From assembly GCF_000744095.1 (NCBI RefSeq), contig NZ_JQLI01000008.1, positions 2,108,001-2,172,000 on the forward strand: a stretch of DNA of 64,000 nt. Direction: 5' to 3'. The position numbers and the translations under genes are program-made. The notes beneath the pieces were generated by a model. It saw nothing but the letters and a program-made list of their open reading frames with translations. It was not told where the DNA came from and did no database searches. Source of the stretch: Cupriavidus necator A5-1. GTDB taxonomy: Bacteria; Pseudomonadota; Gammaproteobacteria; Burkholderiales; Burkholderiaceae. This document shows positions 18,935 to 27,571 of the stretch, piece after piece. Position 1 is the stretch's first letter, and each line of letters begins with the position of its first letter.

Positions 18935-21136
18935 TCACTTCGAGAGCGCGAGCACTTTCTCTGGCAAGAATGGGACGGATCGCATGCGTATGCCTGTTGC
19001 GTTGAACACGGCATTGGAGATGGCGCCCGGGATCGTGGCGGGCGCCATTTCGCCCACCCCCCAAGGCACCGTTTCCGGTCTGTCGATCAGGCTGATGGAG
19101 ATGTTCGGCACCTCGGGGAATCGCAGGATGGGATAGGTGGCCCAATCGGTGGTCGTGATTTGATCGCGATCGAATCGGACCTCCTCAAGAAGAACCCGGC
19201 TGATGGTCTGAACAATCCCTCCCTCAATCTGATTGCGGGCGCCGTCAGGGTTGATCACCTGGCCGCAGTCGTGACTACACCATACGTCGGTCACCCGGAC
19301 GTTTCCGCTCTTCAGGTCAACCTCGACATTCAGAACCGTAGCGACGTACGTTCGATCATTATCGTAGCGAACAAAGGCAAGGCCGCGGCCCCGTGCAGTG
19401 CCGCCGCTTAACTGCGCCGGAGAGGGGGCCGGGCGGTACTGCCATGCCGACAGACGAGCCACGTCCTCCAGTACAGCGCGGGCGCGAGGATCCGAAAGAT
19501 ACTCGAGACGCCAAGCTAGCGGATCGGCGCCAGCCGCAGCCGCCATTTCATCAAAAAACGCCTCATTGGCGAACACATTTTGCAGCCGACCAGGAGATCG
19601 CAAGTGCGATGTACGAAACGCCCGGTCCTGCAGCCGATAGACGTTTGTGGCGATATTTGGAAAGGCATAGAGGACCTCGGCGTTCTTTTGGATCTGCCCG
19701 CTGATATACCCTGTACGCTTTTGACCAGAGAGGGTTGCCGCCAGCAGCGGAAATTCGCTGAGCGTGCCCTGTGCCGCTGCAAGGTAGAAATCGGACTTCC
19801 ATGCGGTAGGTCGCCCGTTTTCATCGATGCCGCCTTCGAGATCCACTACCGTCGGCGGACTCTTCGGATCCCAACCGTGCTCGTCGGCACGCATCCACTG
19901 AACGCGCACTGGTTGCGCGATGGCCTGGGAGATGAATGCTGCATCGGCTGCACAGTCTTCGTGGCCATTTCGGCCGTAGCAGCCAGCACCGTCCAGATAG
20001 ATCAAGCGAATTTGAGCTTTGTCGACGCCGAGCACGCTCGCGATTTCTCCCTGCAATGAGTGGGTAGCCTGAGACGCTGACCAGATCGTGCAATGCCCCT
20101 CTTTGAAATCCGCAACGGCACATGCTGGGCCAATCGACCCGTGCGTGTGCGGCGCAAACGTGTAGGTGGCCTTCAATCTCTGCCTGGCACGATCGAGTGC
20201 GGGCGAGATTAGTCCCTTCGCAGCGGGCCGTTCCACACTCCGAATCGGCAGGGAGCGCCAGTATTCGGTCAGGGCAGATTGATCAGGAAAATTCTCGGCG
20301 CTTTGCCACTTGACCTTCAGCATCCGTGCTGCCTTCACAGCGCCCCACTCGGACCTGCAGACAACCGCAAGATAGTTTTCTTTGTGGACGATGCGCACGA
20401 GGTCCCTGACGCCATGGATGGAAGCGGCATCAAAGCCAACTAGGCGCGCGGCCGGGCCGGAGGGGCGGATCACTCGGGCATGCAGCATTCCAGGCAGCTT
20501 GAAGTCCTGCATGTAAGTGAAACGCCCACTCACCTTGTCGGGAATGTCGACACGACTGACGGATTGCCCCACGAGACGGCGGCTGCCGGGGGGCTTCAGT
20601 GGGACGTTGCTGTCCAGTTGTACATCGAAGCTTTGCGCCGCAACGACTTCGGTGTATGTAATTTTCCGTTCCGGACCTGCCGAGATAATCCCGTTGCTCA
20701 CGGTCAACGTCTCTGGAGGCAGGCCCCACCGCACTGCGGCGTATTGAGTCATCGCCCGCCGGGCGCATGCGGCAGCTCGCCGGAGTGTACTCCCCCCGTC
20801 CTGGATGGTCAGGCTTCCCGCGGTCTGTCCCTGGTCGACGGTCAGCAGCGTGTCACCCATGACGAGCTCGACCCGGTCGAAGGCAACGTCCAGCTCATCT
20901 GCAACCATCTGCGCAAGCGCCGTGCGGGTCCCTGTTCCAAGATCGACCTTGCCGCTGTACACCATGACCCGACCGTCCTTGCCGATGCTGAGCCACGCAT
21001 CAAGCTGGTTCTTGCCCATGGGCTTGGGCGAAGTAAAGGGACGGGCGGAGTCGGCGTTCTGCGCCAAGGCACGGGTACTGAAGGAGAACGAGACCACCAG
21101 CCCGCCCATCTCCTTGAGGAAGTCGCGACGGTCCAT
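18935..21136 (-). CDS. molybdopterin-binding subunit of a xanthine-dehydrogenase-family hydroxylase (IorB-like)
   Basis: 733 residues from the ATG at 21136. The start MDRRDFLKEMGGLVVSFSFS has a twin-arginine motif. Moco contacts are seen in GQTAGSLTIQDGGSTLRRAA, GAGCYGRNGHEDCAADAAF, RSPGRLQNVFANEAFFDEMA and the catalytic-Glu loop WGVGEMAPATIPGAISNAV. This single-polypeptide form pairs with a two-[2Fe-2S] small subunit, as in isoquinoline 1-oxidoreductase, and hydroxylates N-heterocycles or aldehydes using water. The small subunit is one base upstream. It is last in the meta-pathway operon. A longer start at 21205 overlaps the small subunit and is rejected. Confidence 0.9.
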   Translation of the reverse strand: MDRRDFLKEMGGLVVSFSFSTRALAQNADSARPFTSPKPMGKNQLDAWLSIGKDGRVMVYSGKVDLGTGTRTALAQMVADELDVAFDRVELVMGDTLLTVDQGQTAGSLTIQDGGSTLRRAAACARRAMTQYAAVRWGLPPETLTVSNGIISAGPERKITYTEVVAAQSFDVQLDSNVPLKPPGSRRLVGQSVSRVDIPDKVSGRFTYMQDFKLPGMLHARVIRPSGPAARLVGFDAASIHGVRDLVRIVHKENYLAVVCRSEWGAVKAARMLKVKWQSAENFPDQSALTEYWRSLPIRSVERPAAKGLISPALDRARQRLKATYTFAPHTHGSIGPACAVADFKEGHCTIWSASQATHSLQGEIASVLGVDKAQIRLIYLDGAGCYGRNGHEDCAADAAFISQAIAQPVRVQWMRADEHGWDPKSPPTVVDLEGGIDENGRPTAWKSDFYLAAAQGTLSEFPLLAATLSGQKRTGYISGQIQKNAEVLYAFPNIATNVYRLQDRAFRTSHLRSPGRLQNVFANEAFFDEMAAAAGADPLAWRLEYLSDPRARAVLEDVARLSAWQYRPAPSPAQLSGGTARGRGLAFVRYDNDRTYVATVLNVEVDLKSGNVRVTDVWCSHDCGQVINPDGARNQIEGGIVQTISRVLLEEVRFDRDQITTTDWATYPILRFPEVPNISISLIDRPETVPWGVGEMAPATIPGAISNAVFNATGIRMRSVPFLPEKVLALSK

Positions 21137-21137
21137 C

Positions 21138-21611
21138 TCAGATCTCCTCCTTGGGAAACGCTGCGGCGCGCCGCACGGCCTTGATGATGCGGGTATGGGT
21201 GCCACAGCGGCACAGATTGCCAGCCAGCGCTTCGCGAATCTCGCTTTCGCTTGGAGCGGCGTTGGATTTGAGCAGGCCTGCAGCGCTCATTACCATGCCG
21301 CTGATGCAGTAGCCGCACTGGACGGCTTGTTCCTTGATGAAGGCACTTTGCAATGGGTGAGGGCGTTCGGGGGTGCCCAAGCCCTCAAGCGTCACAATGT
21401 TTGCGCCTCGAAGAGTGGACACAGGAAGCAGGCAGGACCTCGTAGCTGTCCCATCCAGCAGCACCGTGCACGCGCCGCACTGGCCAAGTCCGCATCCAAA
21501 CTTTGGGCCATGAAGGCCTAGCTCGTTGCGAAGGACATAGAGCAGCGGTGTATCGCCGTCCGCACTGACGGTGTGGGGCTTGCCATTGACGTTGAGTTTG
21601 AAGATTGTCAT
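21138..21611 (-). CDS. [2Fe-2S] subunit of the molybdenum hydroxylase (IorA/CoxS-like)
   Basis: 157 residues from the ATG at 21611 (TIFKLNVNGKPHTVSADGDT). The plant-type cluster ligands are GCGLGQCGACTVLLDG with a final Cys in TRSCLLPV; the second, helical cluster is VQCGYCISGMVM and NLCRCGTHTRI. It passes electrons from the Moco subunit to an acceptor, probably a cytochrome, because no FAD subunit is encoded. It follows the aldolase gene by 82 bp and is one base from the Moco gene. Confidence 0.93.
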   Translation of the reverse strand: MTIFKLNVNGKPHTVSADGDTPLLYVLRNELGLHGPKFGCGLGQCGACTVLLDGTATRSCLLPVSTLRGANIVTLEGLGTPERPHPLQSAFIKEQAVQCGYCISGMVMSAAGLLKSNAAPSESEIREALAGNLCRCGTHTRIIKAVRRAAAFPKEEI

Positions 21612-21693
21612 CAGCGCTCCATATGCAATAAGAAAGGACAACCTCGCTCGGTCGTCCCCACCAAAGAGCTATTCGCACAACGCCCGGCCGCGC

Positions 21694-22719
21694 TCACCGA
21701 GGCGTGGCGTCCCGCAGCAGATCCAGCGCCACATCGACGATCATGTCCTCCTGGCCGCCTACCATCTTGCGGAGACCCAGTTCGACCAGGATGTCTACGG
21801 TCTTGAGGCCGTACTTGTCGGCCGCGATTTCCGCATGGCGCAGGAAGCTGGAATAAACGCCGGCATAGCCCAACGCAAGCGTTTCGCGGTCAACGCGAAC
21901 CGGGCGATCCTGAAGAGGACGGACCAAATCGTCCGCTGCGTCCATGAGGCCGTACAGGTCGCAGCCGTGATTCCATCCCTGGCGTTCCGCCGCGGCGATA
22001 AATACCTCCAGCGGGGCGTTGCCCGCACCGGCGCCCATCCCGGCAAGGCTCGCGTCAACGCGTGTGCAACCCTCCTCGAGCGCAATCAGGGAGTTCGCAA
22101 CCCCCAGGCTCAGATTGTGGTGCGCATGGATGCCCGTTTCAGTCTCCGGATTCAGCACGTCCTTGAACGCCCGGAAGCGGTCGCGGACGGCGCTCATTCC
22201 CAGTGCACCGCCCGAATCAACGACATACACGCAAGTCGCGCCGTAGCTTTCCATCAGCTTCGCTTGCGTTGCGAGATTCTGCGGAGTTGTCATGTGGCTC
22301 ATCATCAGGAAGCCGACGGCATCCATACCGAGCTCACGTGCGTATTCCAGGTGCTGGCGTGAGACGTCCGCCTCGGTGCAATGTGTCGCCACGCGTACCA
22401 CTCGAGCGCCGGCATCAAACGCATTGCGCAGATCATGAGTGGTCCCGATGCCCGGTAGCAATAGCGTCGCAATTGCCGCATTCCGGACTGACTCCGCTGC
22501 AGCCGCAATCCAGGCGACGTCCGTGTGCGCGCCAAAGCCGTAGTTGAAACTGGAGCCTTCCAGGCCGTCGCCATGAGCGACCTCGATGCTGTCGACGCCG
22601 GCCCGATCCAGCGCTGCCGAGATCGCCTTCACGTTGTCGATACTGTACTGATGGCGTACGGCATGGCTGCCGTCGCGCAGCGTGACATCCGAGACGTAGA
22701 TTCGCTTGCTGTCGTTCAT
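21694..22719 (-). CDS. mhpE: 4-hydroxy-2-oxovalerate aldolase
   Basis: 341 residues from the ATG at 22719 (NDSKRIYVSDVTLRDGSHAV). The HMGL-like barrel shows TLRDGSH with the metal-binding Asp, EVAHGDGLEGSSFNYGF, VDSGGALGMSAV, GIHAHHNLSLGVANSL with the metal His pair, and the C-terminal communication domain VGGQEDMIVDVALDLLRD. It cleaves 4-hydroxy-2-oxopentanoate to pyruvate and acetaldehyde, which is channelled to the acylating dehydrogenase encoded 5 bp upstream. This is the last carbon step of meta-cleavage catabolism. Confidence 0.95.
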   Translation of the reverse strand: MNDSKRIYVSDVTLRDGSHAVRHQYSIDNVKAISAALDRAGVDSIEVAHGDGLEGSSFNYGFGAHTDVAWIAAAAESVRNAAIATLLLPGIGTTHDLRNAFDAGARVVRVATHCTEADVSRQHLEYARELGMDAVGFLMMSHMTTPQNLATQAKLMESYGATCVYVVDSGGALGMSAVRDRFRAFKDVLNPETETGIHAHHNLSLGVANSLIALEEGCTRVDASLAGMGAGAGNAPLEVFIAAAERQGWNHGCDLYGLMDAADDLVRPLQDRPVRVDRETLALGYAGVYSSFLRHAEIAADKYGLKTVDILVELGLRKMVGGQEDMIVDVALDLLRDATPR

Positions 22720-22724
22720 TGCGT

Positions 22725-23678
22725 TCACTCCTTTGCGCCACGCGCGATGCCGGCGGCTACCCGGCGACGCGCCATGAGGTCTCCACACGCCAACGCCGCG
22801 GAGGTCATAATGTCCAGATTTCCCGCATAAGCGGGAAGATAGTGGGCTGCGCCCTCCACCTCGAGGAATACCGATGTTTTTAGCCCATGGCGCAGGCCGA
22901 GCCCTGGCACATTGATCGGCTTGTCTGCAGGAATGTCGTCAAACTGGACGGCCTGCTTCAGGCGGTAGCCGGGTACGTAAGACTGAACGGCCTTCACCAT
23001 GTTGGCGATGCTTTGTTCCACGGCTTCGCGGTCGGCCGGTTCCGAAAGCACGAAGACCGTATCGCGCATGATCAAAGGCGGCTCCGCCGGATTCAGCACG
23101 ATGATGGCCTTGCCGCGTTCGGCTCCACCAATCTGCTCGATCGCCTTACGAGTGGTCTCGGTGAACTCGTCGATGTTTGCGCGTGTGCCGGGTCCTGCGG
23201 ACTTGCTCGCGATCGATGCAACGATCTCGGCATAGTGGACCTTGGCGACGCGCGACACGGCCGCCACCATCGGAATCGTCGCCTGCCCGCCGCACGTGAC
23301 CATGTTCATGTTCGGCGAATCTTCCTCCTCGAGATTGATTGCCGGAATGACATACGGACCGATCGCCGCGGGCGTGAGGTCGATCACCTGCACGCCTTCA
23401 CGTTGCAGGACCTCGTTGTGGCGCCCGTGCGCGCTTGCGGATGTAGCATCGAAGACGATATCGATATCACGGAATACATCGAGTCGAAGTAGTCCTTCGA
23501 TGCCGTCGGAAGTCGTGGCAACGCCGAGTCGGGATGCTCTTGCCAGGCCGTCCGACTCCGGATCGACGCCGACCATGGCGCCCATCTCAAGATACTTAGA
23601 GTTGCGCATGACCTTGATCATGAGATCGGTGCCAATATTGCCCGGACCAATGATCGCAACCTTTACCTTATGTGGCAT
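22725..23678 (-). CDS. mhpF: acetaldehyde dehydrogenase (acylating)
   Basis: 317 residues from the ATG at 23678 (PHKVKVAIIGPGNIGTDLMI). The Rossmann motif is GPGNIGTD; the catalytic cysteine is in MVTCGGQATIPMVAAVS; the C-terminus ALACGDLMARR is characteristic. It converts acetaldehyde, NAD+ and CoA to acetyl-CoA in a complex with the aldolase encoded just downstream. The frame extends upstream to 23804 but without conservation. Gene order hydratase-decarboxylase-dehydrogenase-aldolase matches other meta operons only partly. Confidence 0.95.
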   Translation of the reverse strand: MPHKVKVAIIGPGNIGTDLMIKVMRNSKYLEMGAMVGVDPESDGLARASRLGVATTSDGIEGLLRLDVFRDIDIVFDATSASAHGRHNEVLQREGVQVIDLTPAAIGPYVIPAINLEEEDSPNMNMVTCGGQATIPMVAAVSRVAKVHYAEIVASIASKSAGPGTRANIDEFTETTRKAIEQIGGAERGKAIIVLNPAEPPLIMRDTVFVLSEPADREAVEQSIANMVKAVQSYVPGYRLKQAVQFDDIPADKPINVPGLGLRHGLKTSVFLEVEGAAHYLPAYAGNLDIMTSAALACGDLMARRRVAAGIARGAKE

Positions 23679-23728
23679 GTCTGTCTCCTGAAACTCAGTG
23701 ATGTCGTACGTGCGGTGGAGAATCTGTC

Positions 23729-24496
23729 TCAGTTGCCGACGTGAAAGCCCGTCCGTCCAAACCGCTCCATTTCGACGCAGACATACTGCCCCGGCCTGAT
23801 CCACTCAGCGGGCGTCGCGCCACCGGCCATCACGATCCATCCAGCTTGCAGGGGCTCATCGGCGAGCTCGGCAAGACGCGCAGCAGCGACCAGCGAACGC
23901 AACGGGTGTCCGAGCAAGGCAGCCGTGGATCCGACCTGCACCGTGCGCCCATCGATCGACAGCGTGAGACCAAGGTTCGAGAAGTCCTGGTGCGGGTCCT
24001 GCCATGGTCCGATGACAAAGCCGCTTGAGGAGGCGTTGTCTGCAATGACCTCGGGAAGCGAGAATTTAAAGTCCTGATAGCGCGAATCAATGATTTCGAG
24101 CGCCGGCGCGATGGCTTCCACGGCAGCGAGCGCCTGGGCTGGAGTGACCTGCCCGCAAAGCGGCTCGCGGAGGACGAAGGCCAGCTCAGGCTCGACGCGT
24201 GGATGGACGAAGCGGGAGAAGTCGACTGTCGAACCTTCTTCAACGAGCATGCCGGAGGTGAGCCGCCCCCAGATCACGTCGGACAGGCCCATCTGCAGCA
24301 TCTTGGCTCTGCTGGTAAAGCCCATCTTTATACCAACGCGCTTTTCGCCGCGATCCAGTCGGCATCGGATGGATGCACGCTGCACTTCGTAAGCTTCAGC
24401 GAGGGGCATGGCTCCCTCAGGATCGAACTGGGCGACGGCCTGCGCGCGCTGTGCGGCTTCGTCGAGAATGCGTGCGAAGTCGGAATATTGGCTCAT
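23729..24496 (-). CDS. dmpH: 2-oxo-3-hexenedioate (4-oxalocrotonate) decarboxylase
   Basis: 255 residues from the ATG at 24496, overlapping the hydratase stop by 4 bp (ATGA). Key stretches are VGIKMGFTSRAKMLQMGL, HPRVEPELAFVLREPL (metal-binding Glu residues), EIIDSRYQDFKFSLPEVIADNASSS and LLGHPLRSLVAAARLA. MGFTSxAKMxQMG and SRYQDFKF favour the decarboxylase (DmpH/XylI) over the paralogous hydratase. It turns 2-oxo-3-hexenedioate into 2-oxopent-4-enoate and in relatives forms a complex with the hydratase. Confidence 0.88.
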   Translation of the reverse strand: MSQYSDFARILDEAAQRAQAVAQFDPEGAMPLAEAYEVQRASIRCRLDRGEKRVGIKMGFTSRAKMLQMGLSDVIWGRLTSGMLVEEGSTVDFSRFVHPRVEPELAFVLREPLCGQVTPAQALAAVEAIAPALEIIDSRYQDFKFSLPEVIADNASSSGFVIGPWQDPHQDFSNLGLTLSIDGRTVQVGSTAALLGHPLRSLVAAARLAELADEPLQAGWIVMAGGATPAEWIRPGQYVCVEMERFGRTGFHVGN

Positions 24497-25296
24497 GCTG
24501 CCTCCCCGGCCGTTTGCCCGAATACGGCCCTGGCGGAGCCCAGCCCGCTGATGCGGGCTTCGAAAATGTCGCCTGCACGGACCGCGGCCATGGGGCCTAA
24601 TGCGCCGGAAAGGACCACCGAACCTGCCTTCAGCGGGGTGCCGAACGCGGCCATCGTACGGGCAAGCCATACGACGGCATTCAGAGGGTTGCCCAGGCAT
24701 GCGGCGCCGGCGCCCGTCGACACGGGGTCACCGCCCCGCTCGAGCACCATTCCGCACAGACGCAGGTCGATCTCGCCGAGTTTATTCGGCGTGCTGCCGA
24801 GCACGAAAGCCGAGGAAGAGGCGTTGTCAGCGATGGTATCGGCGATGCCGATGTTCCAGTCTGCAATCCGGCTTCCCACGATTTCGAGCGCCGGCAGCAC
24901 GTATTCCACGGCGTTGAGGACGTCGAGCTGTCCCGGATTGTTCATCGTCAGATCCCGTCCCAGCACGAACGCGATCTCGGCCTCGATCTTGGGCTGCGTG
25001 AGCGTCTCGAAAGGAATGGGCTCGCTATCGCCATAGCTCATGTCGTCGAACAGCATGCCGAAGTCCGGCTGATCAACGCCGAGCTGCTTCTGCACCGCGA
25101 CGGAGGTGAGGCCGATCTTGCAACCCACCATGCGATGACCCTCGCCACATTTCTGCACCGTGTTGAGACGCTGGATCGCGTAGGCAGATTCGATGGTGAG
25201 GTCCGGATAGGTCTCGCGTAACGGGGCGATGTATTCGCGCGTTTGCGCCGCTTGCCGCAACGCAAGGGCGGCCGTTGCGATTTCGGTTGGCTTCAC
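24493..25296 (-). CDS. dmpE: 2-oxopent-4-enoate hydratase
   Basis: 267 residues. VGCKIGLTSVAVQKQLGVDQPDFGML, QPKIEAEIAFVLGRDL, EIVGSRIADWNIGIADTIADNASS and STGAGAACLGNPLNAVVWLA match DmpE/XylJ-type hydratases (KIGxTSxAVQ and DWxIxIxDTxADNAS are the diagnostic parts). It adds water to 2-hydroxypenta-2,4-dienoate to give 4-hydroxy-2-oxovalerate. It overlaps the tautomerase gene upstream and the decarboxylase gene downstream by 4 bp each, so the three are translationally coupled. Confidence 0.9.
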   Translation of the reverse strand: MKPTEIATAALALRQAAQTREYIAPLRETYPDLTIESAYAIQRLNTVQKCGEGHRMVGCKIGLTSVAVQKQLGVDQPDFGMLFDDMSYGDSEPIPFETLTQPKIEAEIAFVLGRDLTMNNPGQLDVLNAVEYVLPALEIVGSRIADWNIGIADTIADNASSSAFVLGSTPNKLGEIDLRLCGMVLERGGDPVSTGAGAACLGNPLNAVVWLARTMAAFGTPLKAGSVVLSGALGPMAAVRAGDIFEARISGLGSARAVFGQTAGEAA

Positions 25297-25502
25297 CGGG
25301 ATAGCTCCCTGGTGTCGGCGGGCTCATCCTTGGCGCGATCGCCAACGACCCAGTGCGCCGGTTCTACGGGCGTGGCGAAAACGCGGATCGACTCGAGCGG
25401 GGCCCCTAACGTTTCATGAACGGTCTGTGCAACGGCCTTAAGGCAGCGCTTCACGACGGCCTCATCGCGACCGCTGACGAGGGAGATGTGTACGATTGGC
25501 AT
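25293..25502 (-). CDS. 4-oxalocrotonate tautomerase-family protein
   Basis: 69 residues from the ATG at 25502, starting MPIVHISLVSGRDEAVVKRC with the catalytic Pro-1 after Met removal, and QTVHETLGAPLESIRVFATP. It isomerises 2-hydroxymuconate to 2-oxo-3-hexenedioate. It is slightly longer than the classic 62-residue enzyme and the usual Arg-11 position is replaced (SGRDEAVVKR), so the exact substrate may differ. First gene of the operon; GGAGG lies upstream. Confidence 0.85.
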   Translation of the reverse strand: MPIVHISLVSGRDEAVVKRCLKAVAQTVHETLGAPLESIRVFATPVEPAHWVVGDRAKDEPADTRELSR

Positions 25503-25556
25503 GGCGAACCTCCTGAGAGTGGAGGAAGTATTGCGGCGTGCTGCCATGCCGGTCCA

Positions 25557-25592
25557 ATACTGTTTTCATGCCAGGTGATACCATTCCGGTAT
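25557..25592. promoter_or_regulatory. LysR operator pair upstream of the meta-pathway operon
   Basis: ATAC-CATTCCG-GTAT at 25578-25592 is an exact ATAC-N7-GTAT site, the consensus of CatM/BenM-type LysR proteins. A second, imperfect site begins ATAC-TGTTTTC at 25557, 21 bp (two helical turns) away on the operon side. The pair sits in the 122-bp divergent region between the tautomerase gene and the LysR gene. Confidence 0.7.
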
Positions 25593-25624
25593 CGCGAATT
25601 CCGCTGCGCTGAATAAGGACGACG

Positions 25625-26530
25625 ATGGACGTGCGGCAGATGCGTTACTTCCTGGCAGTCGCCGAGGAGCTCAACTTTGGTCGGGCCGCCGAGCGCTTGC
25701 ACATGGCCCAGCCCCCGTTGACGAGACAGATCCGGGCGCTGGAGGAGCAGATCGGGGTGCGACTATTTGAGCGCGGCAATCGCGGCACAGAGCTCACTGA
25801 GGCGGGCAAGCGACTGCTGCAGGACGTCCCCAACATCCTGGCGCTGACCCAGTTGGCGGAAGAGCAGGCCAGGCTCGCAGGCGCGGGCCTGCTGGGGCGG
25901 CTTGACGTGGGAATCTTCAGCGCGGGCATCCTGAATGTAGTCCCTCGCCTGCTGGCCAGGTTTCATACCGCCCGGCCTGAAGTCCAGATCAGCCTTCACA
26001 ACATGACGAAGAGTGAGCAAATCACTGCGCTGCGCGAGCGCCGTATCACTGTTGCGTTTAACCGCCTGGTTCCGGAAGAAGAGGACCTTGTTGTGGAATC
26101 GGTCCTGCGTGAGCCCTACCTGGTCGCGCTTTTCGAGGGGCATGCACTGTGTAGCCGGGCTGCCATTTCAATTGCCGATCTCGACAACGAGCCGATGATT
26201 CTTTACCCCAATATTCCGTTGCATGGTCTTGCGCAGGAGGTGGCGGAAGCGTTTCGACTGGCAGGGGCCAGGCTGCGGGTCGAGCAGGAGGTCGAGGACG
26301 TGGTGACATGCATCGCTCTCGTCGCCAGCCGGTTTGGACTTGCCATTACGACGGAGTCTGCAGCAAATCTCCGTTTGCCCGGGGTCGTGTACAAGCCCTT
26401 GAGAGATCCCAGATTGCGCGACATCGAGCTGAGCTGTGTCTATCGCCGGGGGGACACGTCTGCCGTGCTTCAGGGATTTCTTGGCATCGTGCGCGACTAC
26501 CGAAATGATCCTGGCGTGGTCGCGCCATAG
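25625..26530 (+). CDS. LysR-family regulator (CatR/BenM-like) of the meta-pathway operon
   Basis: 301 residues. DVRQMRYFLAVAEELNFGRAAERLHMAQPPLTRQIRALEEQIGVRLFERG is the helix-turn-helix and linker seen in CatR/CatM/BenM-like proteins. The effector domain contains HNMTKSEQITALRERRITVAFNR and SRFGLAITTESAANL. It is divergent from the operon with an ATAC-N7-GTAT operator between. A muconate-like compound is the likely inducer by family, which is inference. Confidence 0.9.
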   Translation: MDVRQMRYFLAVAEELNFGRAAERLHMAQPPLTRQIRALEEQIGVRLFERGNRGTELTEAGKRLLQDVPNILALTQLAEEQARLAGAGLLGRLDVGIFSAGILNVVPRLLARFHTARPEVQISLHNMTKSEQITALRERRITVAFNRLVPEEEDLVVESVLREPYLVALFEGHALCSRAAISIADLDNEPMILYPNIPLHGLAQEVAEAFRLAGARLRVEQEVEDVVTCIALVASRFGLAITTESAANLRLPGVVYKPLRDPRLRDIELSCVYRRGDTSAVLQGFLGIVRDYRNDPGVVAP

Positions 26531-26546
26531 TGCAGGCGTGCCCGCC

Positions 26547-27458
26547 CTATGCCGTCACGGCGGACGAGAACGTCAAGGCTTCCTGCTCGATCGTTTCGAT
26601 CAAGGCTTCGGCCGCCGGAGAAAGTGAGCTTGCGCCGCGGTGGATGAGGAACACTTCGCGCTCGACGACGGGATTGTCCAGCCGTTTCCAGGTGATCTTG
26701 CTTTGATCAGCCAGCACGGTCGCAGAGCCTGGAACGATCGCCACGCCGAGGCCGGCCTTGACCAGGCCGATCAGCGTTCCGACGTAGGTCGCCTCGAAGA
26801 CAGGTTCACCTTCCAGGCCGGCAGCGATGAGTCCACTGTCGGCGAGTTCTCTCAGCACGCTGCCACGGGGCAACGCCAGCAAGGGCATGTCCCGCAGATC
26901 GGACCAGTTCAGTTGTGGCTTTCCGGCCAGGGCATGGCCGATGGGAAAGACCGCGGCGAGGGGTTCACGGAACAATATGGTGGCGTGCACACCGTCGGGA
27001 GTCGCGCCGAATGTCCCGATGCCAACGTCCGCCGCCGAATTTGCCACCTGGGGCAGCACCTGATCGGGCAGCGAGTCCTTTAGCAGCAACTCGATGCCGG
27101 GGTAGCGCGATCGAAACGCGGCAATCACTCTCGGCACAAAAGTGCTGGACAGAACCAGGGGCGCGGTCAGGACCACGCGGCCACGCCGCCTCGCCACCAG
27201 TTCGCCCACATTCGTGACGACGTGGTTGAGGTCTCCGAGAATACGTTCCGCCCCCGCAAAGAGATCTTGCCCGACCTCCGTCAGTGCCACCGAGCGTGTG
27301 GAGCGGTCCAGCAATTTGGCATTCAGGGCTTCCTCGAGATCGCGGACCAGCAGGCTCACGCTTGACTGGGTGAGATGCATGGACTCTGCCGCCTTGGTGA
27401 AGCTGGCATAGCGCGCGACCAACACCAGCGCCTGCAGCTGCTTTAGAGTCACATTCAT
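26547..27458 (-). CDS. LysR-family regulator of the Bug/RraA cluster
   Basis: 303 residues from the ATG at 27458 (NVTLKQLQALVLVARYASFTKAAESMHLTQSSVS). The effector domain is of the CysB/CbbR-like type with FREPLAAVFPIGHALAGKP and VKAGLGVAIVPGSATVL. It is convergent with the CatR-like gene (16 bp apart) and divergent from the Bug gene at 27572 with 113 bp between starts. The effector is probably the acid bound by the cluster's Bug proteins; this is inference from position. Confidence 0.88.
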   Translation of the reverse strand: MNVTLKQLQALVLVARYASFTKAAESMHLTQSSVSLLVRDLEEALNAKLLDRSTRSVALTEVGQDLFAGAERILGDLNHVVTNVGELVARRRGRVVLTAPLVLSSTFVPRVIAAFRSRYPGIELLLKDSLPDQVLPQVANSAADVGIGTFGATPDGVHATILFREPLAAVFPIGHALAGKPQLNWSDLRDMPLLALPRGSVLRELADSGLIAAGLEGEPVFEATYVGTLIGLVKAGLGVAIVPGSATVLADQSKITWKRLDNPVVEREVFLIHRGASSLSPAAEALIETIEQEALTFSSAVTA

Positions 27459-27466
27459 TGGAAATC

Positions 27467-27478
27467 TCAATGTATTGA
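27467..27478. promoter_or_regulatory. possible LysR site TCAAT-GT-ATTGA
   Basis: A perfect 12-bp inverted repeat TCAATGTATTGA lies 8 bp upstream of the LysR start codon, within the divergent region. Its position fits autoregulation; T-N11-A spacing is not exact. Confidence 0.35.
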
Positions 27479-27571
27479 TAGGTATAAGTCGTTTGAATTA
27501 TAGATGGCACGGGTATTAAATGCTGGCAACGGATGCCGTGACACACAAGGCAGCCCGCTCAGGAGACAGGA

